The position numbers and the translations under genes are program-made. The notes below the pieces were generated by a model, which worked only from the letters and a program-made list of their open reading frames with translations, had not been told where the DNA came from and made no database searches. Shown here one piece after another: positions 37,748 to 47,138 of a stretch of 52,937 nucleotides of DNA. Within the stretch, counting starts at the first letter, position 1; each line of letters opens with the position of its first letter. This stretch comes from CAVZLD01 sp964522605 (GTDB taxonomy: Bacteria > Planctomycetota > Planctomycetia > Pirellulales > Pirellulaceae): contig CAZFWV010000009.1 of NCBI GenBank assembly GCA_964522605.1, positions 1 to 52,937 on the forward strand, written 5' to 3'.

Positions 37748-37770
37748 GGAACGGCTCAGAAACACCTTCC

Positions 37771-37908
37771 CTACGCGCGGGGCGATGCCCGCGCGGTTAA
37801 ACGAGGAACTTGTTTTCGGCATCTCGCTCTTCTCGTTTAACCGCGTGCCCAGCGGGCCGCGAGAGATTCACTCCTACCCGCGGGGCGACGCCCGCACGGT
37901 GAAACGAG
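37771..37908. repeat. GCGGGGCGATGCCCGC direct repeats with inverted arms
   Basis: A 35-base unit CTACGCGCGGGGCGATGCCC... (37771-37805) recurs as CTACCCGCGGGGCGACGCCC... (37874-37908), both ending AAACGAG. CGCGGTTAAACGAG (37792-37805) is also an exact inverted match to CTCGTTTAACCGCG (37832-37845). The block lies between the convergent COG3014-type gene and the helical-repeat gene and may end both transcripts. Confidence 0.8.
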
Positions 37909-37990
37909 AAACGAGGAGTTGTTTCTGAGCCGTTCCAAGTAGAAGGGCCCGCCACGCGTCGTCGCGCTTCGGCGGAAGATCGACGCCGAG

Positions 37991-39652
37991 CTACTCTTCG
38001 CCATCGGTTGCGTCTTGCGTCGCGCGCTCCTCCGGATTCGCGGAATCCTCCTCCGTGGCCTGGCTAGAAAAACTTTGGTCGTAGCGTTCCATCAGTTTCT
38101 GCAGCTTGAATCCGGGAGGCGGCCACGGTTCGTCAAGTTGGGCGAGCAGCCACTGATAACGCTTGACCTCGTCGACCAGGTCTTCGGCAGTCGTGTCTTC
38201 CAGCATCTCCGGGTACTGCTCAAAGATCTTGGCCCACTCCTCCCACGCCTGTTCGTACTTTTCGCGCATCCCTTCCAGGTCGGCTTTTTGGTAGGCCTGA
38301 TCTGCCTCGTAAACCAACTTTCGAGCGCGAATCGCGGTGTCGGTCTGCTCGATCTCACAGCGATCTTTCCAGTACACGTAATTGACCTGCTCGCGATACA
38401 TGTCAATCGCCTGGGCAATCGCGTCCGCTTCGCGACCGAGTCGAACCAGTCGCTGGACTTCTCGGCGGACGTTTTCGGGAGCGCGTTCCGCGATATCCGC
38501 GAAGGTGACGTCAAGTTTTGCCTGCGCGGAATAGGCGGCAGCATTTTGTTCCATCGTCCGCTCGTCCGGCGGCGTATTCAGGGCATTTCGTTCTTCGTCG
38601 CTCAGTTGAGTGCGCCGCTGTTCGATCAACTGTTCGCGCACACCGGGTACAAGCCGATCGAGTTCCTTGCCCAGTCGCGCGCTTTCCTCATGCATCCGCT
38701 CGCCGTCGTTGAGTCGAATGGCAAAGCCGTACGAAGTGGGGATCGGCCGATCTCCATAGGCATTCCAGTGTTCGCCTGCCTTTAGCCACGCATATTGGGC
38801 GGTCTCGTCGAGAAAACCTTCTTCCTCGATGGCGACTGCATGACTGATCAACCACTTCGGCGCGTAGGAATGGAACAGAAGCGGCGTCTTCCCGCGTTTG
38901 ATCCGACCGGTATCGTCGACCAGTCGGCCGCGAATCGGGACGCCACGATCAACCAGCTGCTCCGCTTTCAGAAACCATTGCCGTCCCGTCAGCCAGTTGT
39001 CGGGTCGATTGTCCGGGCCCAAGGTGTTGTCCATGTTCACGTCGGTGGCGAGTTCTTGGTGGTAGTCTTTGTCGTCGCGGTACAGCCGACGAAACTGAAC
39101 GTACTCGTCGGATTTGCCCATCTTGTGGCCGAATGTCCAGCCGACTTCCCAGTCCAGAACCGGTTCTTCCGTGTTGTAGCGCAATCCCTCCCGGTAAAAA
39201 TCGATCCCGCGTTTCACCCATTGGTATCGCGAGCGATAATCGTCGAATTCAATGGAGACGTTGTAAGCCAGATTCCAGCCTTGAAATTGCCAAACAGAAA
39301 TGAAGTTCGGTTGGAGCTTACTGATCTGATTCAAAGTTGCGGCCAAACTGTCCCAGTCGTGTTCGCGCTTGTAACGCGTTGCTCGTTCCCACAACAGGTT
39401 TGCCGCGACGCCACGCATGCCCAGCGTGGCCAACTTCATAGATTCACTCGCGGGATCGATTTCTCCCAAGACGGCCTGCGAAAGCCGATTCTCGTTCCGC
39501 AGTCCCGCCAGAACGCCTCCCTCCGACAATTGCCCCTCCGGATCTCGTGGATCGCGAAACGAAGGGCGGCTGATCTCGTACATTGGGAAGTAGAGCGCCA
39601 CGATGATGGCTGCGTAGATGACCTTGCGGATAAACGATGCTCGGGAAATCAT
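37991..39652 (-). CDS. Membrane-anchored helical-repeat protein, third gene of ABC operon
   Basis: A 553-residue protein. One N-terminal membrane segment (VIYAAIIVALYFPMYEI) is followed by long helical, TPR-like stretches (AANLLWERATRYKREHDWDS, LQPNFISVWQFQGWNLAYN, a C-terminal coiled-coil part) and an acidic Ser/Glu/Asp tail. The ATG at 39652 overlaps the stop of the permease gene by four bases (ATGA). The frame extends upstream to 39802, but the overlap and the clean membrane anchor decide the start. No family name is recognised. It probably works with the ABC transporter, perhaps as an accessory protein outside the membrane. Confidence 0.85.
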   Translation of the reverse strand: MISRASFIRKVIYAAIIVALYFPMYEISRPSFRDPRDPEGQLSEGGVLAGLRNENRLSQAVLGEIDPASESMKLATLGMRGVAANLLWERATRYKREHDWDSLAATLNQISKLQPNFISVWQFQGWNLAYNVSIEFDDYRSRYQWVKRGIDFYREGLRYNTEEPVLDWEVGWTFGHKMGKSDEYVQFRRLYRDDKDYHQELATDVNMDNTLGPDNRPDNWLTGRQWFLKAEQLVDRGVPIRGRLVDDTGRIKRGKTPLLFHSYAPKWLISHAVAIEEEGFLDETAQYAWLKAGEHWNAYGDRPIPTSYGFAIRLNDGERMHEESARLGKELDRLVPGVREQLIEQRRTQLSDEERNALNTPPDERTMEQNAAAYSAQAKLDVTFADIAERAPENVRREVQRLVRLGREADAIAQAIDMYREQVNYVYWKDRCEIEQTDTAIRARKLVYEADQAYQKADLEGMREKYEQAWEEWAKIFEQYPEMLEDTTAEDLVDEVKRYQWLLAQLDEPWPPPGFKLQKLMERYDQSFSSQATEEDSANPEERATQDATDGEE

Positions 39653-41502
39653 GCCGCAATTTCTCGTGTCTTGAAGAAGAAATACCCCGCGGTGGCGATG
39701 ACCAGTGCGTAGGCCATTGTAATTGCCAGATGCTGTGCCATTAACGCCGCGGGAATGTCGAACCCGTACGCGACGAAACGACTCGTGTTGAATTGTCCGC
39801 AATCGGGCATGGCGTAACTGACCGCTTGCATGACCTGCAGCAGAACACTGTCGAATAATTGGATGACGGTCGTGGCTAGACTACGTTCCAGTTCGACCAT
39901 CTGGTTCCGCTGTGTAAGCAATCGCACAAGTGATTCCAGCGGGCCGCCACCGGGCATCTCGCCACTGGCGACGTCAAAAACAAAGCCCTTAAAGAAGCCC
40001 ATGACGAGCGCGGCGACCGTGGTGAGCATGGCGACCGGTCCGCTGAGGAACGTGCTGAACGCGACCCCAAAGCACGTGACGACAATCATCTGAAACCAGA
40101 TGCTGATGTAACCCTTCAAAAAATTGGCCCAGAACGGGCGATTCGCGGCGCGCAGGTATAGGTCTGCCGGCGCCATGCCGAAATACTGCGCGTTATCGAG
40201 GCAGCGGATCCAGATTTCCAGAGCCCCGGTTCTGGGGTCGACCAAATCGCGGAAGATATCGACCGTTCGTTCGTTCCCCGCCGAATCGCGGGCGACGAGT
40301 GTCCGCGGAATTCGTCGCTGCATCACCTGGTAGTCGCGTGCCGGGAAACTGATCTCCACACTTCGCAGTCCGCCATCCGCCGCGGTGGGCAGGCCCTTTT
40401 CATCGCGGGGAGCCGGTTTGACGAGCTCCAGTACGCCTGTGAGCGGCTGGTCAATCTCCCCTTTGTAACTGCGGAAGATCTCGATCGTCAGTTCCAGCGG
40501 CAAACCGTTGGAAAAGTCCTGCTCGCGTAGCCCCTCGAACCGCCAGATGGCGGCCGCAAGAGTCCCCCCTTCAATGTACTTGCGATATTTCCACTCCGTT
40601 CCGACATTGATCCCATCACCCGGATTGCCAGAACGATCAAGAAAGCGAAGCGTGCCGCGAATTGGAACTCGAGCCAGTAGCTGGCCTTGCGCTGGTCCGA
40701 GTTGGTACTGACCGCTTCCTTCCGCGGCGGGTTCCGCGATCACCTGATGCGTATGGTCACGTGTGGGTTGGATCTCGACCCGGCCCTCCTGATCAATGCG
40801 CACCTCGTGGCGATGATTGCTGTTTCGCGAGCTGAATCCCTGCTTCCAGCTGCGTGCCTCGCCGTCAATTTGCGTCGTTTCCGTGGTCAATTGCGCCAGG
40901 TCGACATCGTGCGTGTGTCGTAAACCCCGATGGACGAACAAATAGCTTGAAAGGCCCATCAAGGCCAACAGCACGGTTCCAATCGCGCAGAAGCCCAGAA
41001 TCCGTCCGAACACGATCTCCCAAGCCCGCACCGGCTTCGTGACGACCGTGTATATCGTTCGGTTCTTGATATCATTCGGCAAACTGAACGCACTCAAGAA
41101 GATCGCGAGTAACAAGACGAGATAATTCGTCGTGGTGAGTACGAAACTGAGATAGAGTCGCGCTGGATGTTCGCTATTGCGATCAAGAAACCAGCCGGCA
41201 AATCCCAACGCGATGACGAAGACCACGAAAACGGCTAAGACGCGGCGGCGGATGGACTCTTTAAAAGCAAGACGCGCGATCGCGAAAATGCGCCGAGGCG
41301 AGATCTGCAACATTTCGCGTAACCCGGCGCCGACCGTTTTCCACGTCATTCGCAACGATTCCACCGGGCCGTGCCGTAAGGCGCCCGCGAGAAACCCCAG
41401 GAATAACCCCAGACCGATCACCGCCAGAAGTGTTCCCGCAAAGGTCGCCAGATTTTGCTGCAACCAATCGAGAAACGGAATTATCGGTTTTTCCAGAACC
41501 AT
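39649..41502 (-). CDS. ABC-2-type transporter permease with large soluble insert
   Basis: A 617-residue membrane protein. Hydrophobic segments lie near 18-42, 85-110, 120-150, 165-190 and, after a long soluble part (about 195-440), 455-500 and 585-612. The sequence AFSLPNDIKNRTIYTVVTKPVRAWEIVFGR is characteristic of ABC-2 permeases, where ATPase contact residues lie. The insert of about 240 residues (RSWKQGFSSRNSNHRHEVRI and so on) is probably extracytoplasmic. The ATPase gene lies 68 bases upstream. The substrate cannot be assigned; gliding- or export-type ABC-2 systems are possible. Confidence 0.88.
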   Translation of the reverse strand: MVLEKPIIPFLDWLQQNLATFAGTLLAVIGLGLFLGFLAGALRHGPVESLRMTWKTVGAGLREMLQISPRRIFAIARLAFKESIRRRVLAVFVVFVIALGFAGWFLDRNSEHPARLYLSFVLTTTNYLVLLLAIFLSAFSLPNDIKNRTIYTVVTKPVRAWEIVFGRILGFCAIGTVLLALMGLSSYLFVHRGLRHTHDVDLAQLTTETTQIDGEARSWKQGFSSRNSNHRHEVRIDQEGRVEIQPTRDHTHQVIAEPAAEGSGQYQLGPAQGQLLARVPIRGTLRFLDRSGNPGDGINVGTEWKYRKYIEGGTLAAAIWRFEGLREQDFSNGLPLELTIEIFRSYKGEIDQPLTGVLELVKPAPRDEKGLPTAADGGLRSVEISFPARDYQVMQRRIPRTLVARDSAGNERTVDIFRDLVDPRTGALEIWIRCLDNAQYFGMAPADLYLRAANRPFWANFLKGYISIWFQMIVVTCFGVAFSTFLSGPVAMLTTVAALVMGFFKGFVFDVASGEMPGGGPLESLVRLLTQRNQMVELERSLATTVIQLFDSVLLQVMQAVSYAMPDCGQFNTSRFVAYGFDIPAALMAQHLAITMAYALVIATAGYFFFKTREIAA

Positions 41503-41570
41503 ACTCTGTCTCGTCTCAGTTCGATAACGCCGCGCACCGGAGACAACCTCGCGGCCGTTCCGGCCGCCGA

Positions 41571-42509
<939 letters not shown>

Positions 42510-43087
42510 GAAAGGATCTCCCTTGTGCAAACGAAGCCGCCTTGCGCCGTGTACCCGCTTCCGTCGGCCCCCGGAAACTTGCGGATCCACCTCCGTCGTC
42601 CACCGCGCCCCGCGGCATTAGCGTCTGTTGGACAGCGTAGCGGCCTTAGATCGCACGTCGAAGCCGACGCAGCGGCTCCCGAGGTGACACAATGCGTCTC
42701 CCCTGGGCGGCGCCCCCTTGGATCGTACGGTCAGTCGGTGAGTGGTGTTCAATGGCCCGGCGATTCCCGAACAAGTTGGCTGCAACTCAATCCGGTTCAC
42801 TGATGCTGGACGCACGTAAGCCTGAACTATAAAAGTCGCCACGAGTTCGTGCAAGAATCCCGCGGCCTGCCCACCGTCCCCCTGTGCGAGCAAGAAGAGC
42901 CTTCGCCGGCGGTTTCGTACGCGTCCGCTCTGGCACATGTTGACTTGGGGCGATCTGTCAAAAGGACGGTTTGAAAGTGGCGTGCGGTCCCCGGCAGGCC
43001 GACTTGTCGCAAGTCGGCACCGGTACCCCCATTGGCCGATTGTTCTCCAACCCGCCCACCTGTGGATCATTCTGACCGGGGCCCATC

Positions 43088-43115
43088 TTGACGTCGGCGA
43101 GCCGTCCGGTAAAAT
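43088..43115 (+). promoter_or_regulatory. Sigma70-like promoter of the DUF1559 gene
   Basis: TTGACG (43088-43093), 16-base spacer, TAAAAT (43110-43115), five of six matches to consensus in each box. The expected transcription start is near 43122, ahead of the palindrome at 43130 and the ATG at 43187. Confidence 0.6.
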
Positions 43116-43129
43116 GCGGCTTGTTGAAA

Positions 43130-43146
43130 TTGATATTCAGTATCAA
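43130..43146 (+). promoter_or_regulatory. Fur-like palindromic operator candidate
   Basis: TTGATATTCAGTATCAA is an 8-1-8 inverted repeat with one mismatch. Its core TGATATT-C-AGTATCA is close to the 7-1-7 Fur/PerR-type pattern TGATAAT-N-ATTATCA. It lies just downstream of the predicted start of transcription, a typical repressor position. Confidence 0.45.
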
Positions 43147-43147
43147 T

Positions 43148-43169
43148 AAGCGGCGGATTCGCGCCGCTT
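43148..43169 (+). promoter_or_regulatory. Leader hairpin before the DUF1559 ribosome site
   Basis: AAGCGGCG (43148-43155) pairs exactly with CGCCGCTT (43162-43169) across GATTCG. It ends just ahead of GGAATAGGAGG, so it could affect ribosome access or protect the mRNA 5' end. Confidence 0.55.
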
Positions 43170-43186
43170 GGAATAGGAGGATTCTC

Positions 43187-44185
43187 ATGCGTCGCTCTCG
43201 GATTGCGGGCTTTACGCTTGTCGAGCTGTTGGTGGTGATCGCCATCGTCGCGATTTTGGTGCTGATCTTGTTGCCGGCGGTCAATGCGGCCCGGGAGGCG
43301 GCTCGCCGCATCTCCTGCGTGAACAACATTCGCCAGATTGGATTGGCGATGTTGAATTTCGAATCCGCTCAGCGACGGTTTCCGCCGAGTCGCCACAACA
43401 CGGGCGGTTGGTCTGCTCAGGCGCTGTTGTTGCCCTATCTGGAGGAGGATGTGTTGGCGGCGGACATCGATTTCAATCAGCCGTATGGTCAGGTCCGAAC
43501 GCGGGGCGGACAGCGGATTAGTGCGTACCGGGTCAATCCCTATCTTTGCCCGTCCGAACCGCAGGATATGCCGCGTTTCGATGCGGAGGGAGAGCGGGAG
43601 CATTACCCGCTCAATTACGGAGTGAATCTCGGCGTCTGGTTTGTCTGGGACCCCGCCGAGCAGAAGGGCGGGGACGGCGTTTTCTTTCCCGACAGCTGGC
43701 TCTCGGCGAAGACGATTCGGGATGGACTGAGCAAAACGATCTGCATGGCAGAGGTGAAGGCCTTTACGCCTTACGAGCGGAATGCGGCGGTGGCGGGAGA
43801 GATTCCGCTTCCGACGACGGCCGAGGATCTACCGGGGGGGGGCGAGCAGAAGTTTGGTCCGCCGCGGGAAAAAAATACGGGGCACACGGAGTGGGTCGAC
43901 GGACGCAGCCATCAGATCGGGTTTACGGCGACCTTTCCGCCCAACGCAGAGATTTCACCGGCGCGCGCGGGTGGTCGAGACATCGATTGGACGAACCAAC
44001 AGGAAGGAAAATCCGACCAGATTCGCACTTACGCGGCCATCACTGCCCGCAGTCATCATCCGGGAGTGGTGAATGTGGTGATGATGGATGGAGCCACCCA
44101 AGCGATCAGCGACGACGTGGACCTGGCCGTGTGGCGGGCGGCGGTGACGCGCCGCGGACGCGAGCACACCCAGCTCAACCCGTGA
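43187..44185 (+). CDS. DUF1559 protein with prepilin-type N-terminus
   Basis: A 332-residue planctomycete DUF1559 protein. The N-terminus MRRSRIAGFTLVELLVVIAIV is a type IV prepilin/pseudopilin signal cut before the Phe and methylated there. The helix is followed by the family motif AAREAARRISCVNNIRQIGLAM. Later come YLCPSEPQDM, a glycine-rich loop, and a C-terminal HHPGVVNVVMMDGATQAISDDVDLAVWRA, the usual end. The ATG at 43187 has TAGGAGG with 7-base spacing; the frame continues upstream without merit. These proteins are very numerous in planctomycete genomes and are thought to be surface pseudopilins. Specific role unknown. Confidence 0.94.
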   Translation: MRRSRIAGFTLVELLVVIAIVAILVLILLPAVNAAREAARRISCVNNIRQIGLAMLNFESAQRRFPPSRHNTGGWSAQALLLPYLEEDVLAADIDFNQPYGQVRTRGGQRISAYRVNPYLCPSEPQDMPRFDAEGEREHYPLNYGVNLGVWFVWDPAEQKGGDGVFFPDSWLSAKTIRDGLSKTICMAEVKAFTPYERNAAVAGEIPLPTTAEDLPGGGEQKFGPPREKNTGHTEWVDGRSHQIGFTATFPPNAEISPARAGGRDIDWTNQQEGKSDQIRTYAAITARSHHPGVVNVVMMDGATQAISDDVDLAVWRAAVTRRGREHTQLNP

Positions 44186-44259
44186 CCCGGGGCGGTGTGG
44201 CAAGCCGCCTCCATCCAGATCGAGGATTCGGTCGTGTTCCGCGTGTCACTGCGGCGGAT

Positions 44260-45582
44260 TTAGCTGCTCGTCGAATCGGCGGGGCGTTCCCGCCAAGTCG
44301 GGCCGTCGGGATAGCGGAATTGAGTGACTGATTCGGGGCGCATTTCCACGCCATAACCAGCGCTTGTCGGTGGGACGTATCGACCGCGCCGGACGTCGAC
44401 CGGCTGAGTAAAATGTTCATGCAAGTGATCGACGTACTCGGCATAGCGTAATTCGAGCTCGCCGCTGATACAGATGTAGTCGATTAGGGACAGATGTTGA
44501 ATCTGTTCGCACAGTCCGACGCCGCCACCGTGGGGACAAACTGGGACGCCGAATTTCGCCGCCATCAGCAACACGGCCAGGACTTCGTTGACGCCCCCGA
44601 GCCGACAACTGTCGATCTGGCAGAATTGAATGGCGCCGGCCTGTAGGAGTTGCTTGAAAATCACACGGTTCTGGGCGGCTTCACCACTGGCAACGCCGAT
44701 CGGGGCAATCGCACGCGCGATCTGGGCATGCCCCAGGACATCGTCCGGACTCGTCGGTTCTTCGATCCACAGCGGATCGAACCGTGCCAGGACGCGCATC
44801 GAGGCGATCGCTTCGTCCACATCCCAGATCTGGTTGGCATCCAGCATCAGCTTGCGCGCGGGTCCGATTTCCTCGCGGACAATCTGGAGACGCCGAACAT
44901 CCTGGCCTTGATCACGCCCGACTTTCACTTTGAAGGCGCTCCAGCCATGGCGGACGGCTTGCCGGCACAATTGCCGAAGGCGGTCGTCCGAATACCCGAG
45001 CCATCCGACGCTTGTTGTATAGGCGGGATAGCCGATGCGTTGGATCTTGGATTGTCGGGCAGGACGCGTAGAAAAACGGTCTGTGAGCAGTTGTTCGGCC
45101 TGACGCGGTGTTAGGACATCGGTCAGGTAGCGGAAATCGATACACCGCACGATTTCGGCAGGCGAGAGATCCGCGACGAGTTGCCAGAGTGGTTTGCGTT
45201 CGGTTTTTGCCCAGAGATCCCAGATCGCATTGATGACGGCAGCCGTTGCGAGATGGACCACTCCTTTTTCGGGTCCGAGCCAACGCAGTTGACTGTCTCC
45301 GGTGATCGCTCTCCAGAAATCACCGAATGCGCCGACGATTTCCGTTAGGGAGCGATCCAGGACGAATTCCTGGAGGGAGCGGGCCGCCAAAACACACAAT
45401 TCCGTGCCGCGTCCGAGCGTGAATGCCAAGCCATGACCGCAATCGGGACCGTCCGTCCGGAGCGTGACGTATGCCGCGGAATAGTCCGGGTCCGGATTCA
45501 TTGCATCGGAACCGTGCTGATCCCGAGAGGTGGGAAATCGAACATCCTGGACGTCGAAGTCAACAATCCGTGGGGACATCAT
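44260..45582 (-). CDS. fucD: L-fuconate dehydratase (enolase superfamily)
   Basis: A 440-residue member of the mandelate racemase/enolase superfamily that closely follows L-fuconate dehydratase: FPTSRDQHGSDAMNPDPDYS, DSQLRWLGPEKGV, YPAYTTSVGWLGYSDD, EEPTSPDDVLGHAQIA and PHGGGVGLCE. Active-site residues fall at the expected numbers: K218-K220 (KVK), metal ligands D248, E274, E301, and H351. It removes water from L-fuconate to give 2-keto-3-deoxy-L-fuconate in L-fucose degradation. The agreement in numbering also supports the MM start at 45580. No other fucose-pathway gene is adjacent. Confidence 0.94.
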   Translation of the reverse strand: MMSPRIVDFDVQDVRFPTSRDQHGSDAMNPDPDYSAAYVTLRTDGPDCGHGLAFTLGRGTELCVLAARSLQEFVLDRSLTEIVGAFGDFWRAITGDSQLRWLGPEKGVVHLATAAVINAIWDLWAKTERKPLWQLVADLSPAEIVRCIDFRYLTDVLTPRQAEQLLTDRFSTRPARQSKIQRIGYPAYTTSVGWLGYSDDRLRQLCRQAVRHGWSAFKVKVGRDQGQDVRRLQIVREEIGPARKLMLDANQIWDVDEAIASMRVLARFDPLWIEEPTSPDDVLGHAQIARAIAPIGVASGEAAQNRVIFKQLLQAGAIQFCQIDSCRLGGVNEVLAVLLMAAKFGVPVCPHGGGVGLCEQIQHLSLIDYICISGELELRYAEYVDHLHEHFTQPVDVRRGRYVPPTSAGYGVEMRPESVTQFRYPDGPTWRERPADSTSS

Positions 45583-45672
45583 CGAGACGCATTGAGAAGG
45601 AACGGGGAGGGAGCGGCGGCGAATGATTGGTTGGCCTGCACGAATGAAGCCAGACCGAAAAAGGAACCGCGC

Positions 45673-45712
45673 AAAAAAAGGCCCCCGGAAAAACTGGGGT
45701 CCCAGGGGGGCT
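45673..45712 (-). terminator. Terminator of the candidate RNA
   Basis: Reading the minus strand: AAGCCCCC pairs with GGGGGCC (arms at about 45712-45706 and 45686-45680), an inner CTGG/CCAG stem lies between, and seven T follow (45679-45673). No minus-strand protein gene of convincing quality lies upstream. Confidence 0.65.
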
Positions 45713-45937
45713 TAGGACTCCGCTTTCTTCCGGGAGCGATTGGACGCTGCGTGGCCTGTCGGCGACGCCAAATCAATTTTCCGAAGCGGACGTCGGCTTC
45801 CATGCCGTACGTTCGCTTCGTGGTCCGCAGAGTCGTACGACTCCAGATGCGGACTCCACCACGTGGATCCTTCTTGTTTCTCTCGTCGGCGACTCCGTCG
45901 GTGATGTCCCACCGGCCTTCATCGCGTGTTCGATGAG
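45673..45937 (-). ncRNA. Candidate structured non-coding RNA with own promoter
   Basis: Seen: a promoter at 45943-45971 (minus), then about 265 bases ending in the terminator. The transcript is dense in exact stems: TCATCG-AACACG-CGATGA; CGGTG-GGACAT-CACCG; GTCCGCA...TGCGGAC enclosing the 14-base palindrome GAGTCGTACGACTC; ACGT/CGGC-ATGGAA-GCCG. The 5' end CTC-CGC can pair with GCGGAG near the 3' end. It does not show RNase P, tmRNA or SRP RNA landmarks. Open frames of 48-66 codons exist in it, but none has a good ribosome site, so a small protein is the alternative. Inference: a regulatory or housekeeping RNA. Confidence 0.4.
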
Positions 45938-45942
45938 GCGGG

Positions 45943-45971
45943 AGAATAGGTGATTCACTACCGGCGGTCAA
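45943..45971 (-). promoter_or_regulatory. Sigma70-like promoter of the candidate RNA
   Basis: On the minus strand TTGACC (45971-45966), 17-base spacer, TATTCT (45948-45943): optimal spacing and good hexamers, one of the clearest promoters in the window. It points away from the lipoprotein gene at 46089 and toward fucD. Confidence 0.6.
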
Positions 45972-46088
45972 GAGCGTTTTTTCACGCCTTGGTTCTGCGT
46001 CATTCGCGTTGACACCACGTAGGCGCAGCGATAGCTTTCCGCCAATTGACACCGGACCATCATGCGGGCGAGAGGAGGGATTCTGCTG

Positions 46089-46994
46089 ATGCTGCTGCTC
46101 GCATCCGCCCCTGGCCGTCGACGAATTGCCATGTGGTTGACCGGCTGCATGCTCTTGGTTGGACTGGGATGTTCGAATTGGGAAACGGTGACGCCGACAA
46201 CGCGCGACTTGCCCATCCCGCGAATGTCTTCCGACAGCGTCGCAATGGAAGTCGCGTTTGTTCGCATGTCCGCCGACCAGACGGAACGACTGCATCAATT
46301 GTGGTCGGAAATTGACGAGCAGCTCTTTCCCCCGACGCAAAGAACTCACCTGAACGAAAATGGTTTTCGTTGTGGTTTGGTCGGTATGCAGTTGCCGATC
46401 GAGTTGAGAGATTTGCTTGAAACCGAGCAACAGGCGTCGGTCTTGGAGAAACCTGCTCCGGGCGATCTGGATGTGTTGCATCAAAACGGTCGGATCCAAT
46501 GCCGCGCGGGAAAACGCACCGAGATTCCAACCTGTCCGTCGCGGGATGAAATGGTGATCCTGCACAAAGACGGAGATCGTCAGAAAGTGGGGGGCACTCG
46601 CTTGCGCGATGCGCTGTGTGTGCTGGTCGTTCGTTGCTTCCCGCAAGGCAATGGCGCAGTCCGGGTCGAATTGGTGCCCGAGATCCATCATGGAACGCCC
46701 CGCAGACAGTGGGTCGCGGGCGAGGGAACGTTTCACCTTGTCACCGCGCGAGAGCGTGAAGTGTACAGTGATTTGCGATTTGAGGCGACCTTGATGCCCG
46801 GTCAGACGTTGGTTCTCAGCTGCACGCCCGAGTTTGGACTCGGTCACAATTTCTTTCTTGACGCGACGCGTGGCGATGCCCAGCAGAAGCTGTTACTGAT
46901 TCGCCTCTCTCAGACGCAGCGGGACGATCTTTTCGAAACGCCGTCCTCTCAGGACAGCCAGGCGGTCGACCTGTTGCCGATCTCAAAAATGTGA
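46089..46994 (+). CDS. Lipoprotein of unknown function
   Basis: A 301-residue product not recognised as a family. The ATG at 46089 has a strong AGGAGGG 9 bases ahead, which fixes the start over an earlier ATG at 46062 and a later one at 46131. The N-terminus has basic residues (GRRR), a hydrophobic stretch and the lipobox LVGLGC, so a lipid-anchored envelope protein is expected. The mature part is mixed alpha/beta (VRVELVPEIHHGTPRRQW, LRFEATLMPGQTLVLS) with no visible catalytic motif. It stands alone, upstream of the aldolase gene. Confidence 0.8.
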   Translation: MLLLASAPGRRRIAMWLTGCMLLVGLGCSNWETVTPTTRDLPIPRMSSDSVAMEVAFVRMSADQTERLHQLWSEIDEQLFPPTQRTHLNENGFRCGLVGMQLPIELRDLLETEQQASVLEKPAPGDLDVLHQNGRIQCRAGKRTEIPTCPSRDEMVILHKDGDRQKVGGTRLRDALCVLVVRCFPQGNGAVRVELVPEIHHGTPRRQWVAGEGTFHLVTAREREVYSDLRFEATLMPGQTLVLSCTPEFGLGHNFFLDATRGDAQQKLLLIRLSQTQRDDLFETPSSQDSQAVDLLPISKM

Positions 46995-47037
46995 TTCTTC
47001 CGCAGATTCTCCCCCTTTCGGCCGCTCGGCGCTGGGA

Positions 47038-47066
47038 TTGCCTCCTTTTCCACGTCGCTCCATAAT
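47038..47066 (+). promoter_or_regulatory. Sigma70-like promoter of the aldolase gene
   Basis: TTGCCT (47038-47043), 17-base spacer, CATAAT (47061-47066), followed by a leader of about 65 bases with AAGGAG ahead of the ATG at 47139. Confidence 0.5.
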
Positions 47067-47138
47067 AGCGGATTCGGTTGGGCTGATTTTTCCGCGCCGC
47101 AAGCGCTTCATTCTGTCTGCTCGCTCAAGGAGTTCACC

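Larger units (their letters stand above)
42510..43186. other. 677-base divergent spacer, DUF1559 promoter side
   Basis: No gene is supported. Inverted repeat GCCGACTT-GTCGC-AAGTCGGC is at 42998-43018. The right end holds a promoter, a palindrome and a hairpin listed separately. The ABC operon promoter on the minus strand must lie in the left half, but no hexamer pair is convincing. Confidence 0.5.

Noticed and set aside
45712..45912. Small minus-strand frame (66 codons) inside the candidate RNA, stop just before the terminator
   Set aside because: Tempting because of the terminator, but the GTG start has only a weak, very close AAGG and the codon third positions show no clear bias. Kept as an alternative in the RNA entry, not called as a gene.
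45579..46847. Minus-strand open frame of 422 codons
   Set aside because: It crosses the lipoprotein gene antisense, the promoter and the terminator of the candidate RNA. No ribosome site at its start.
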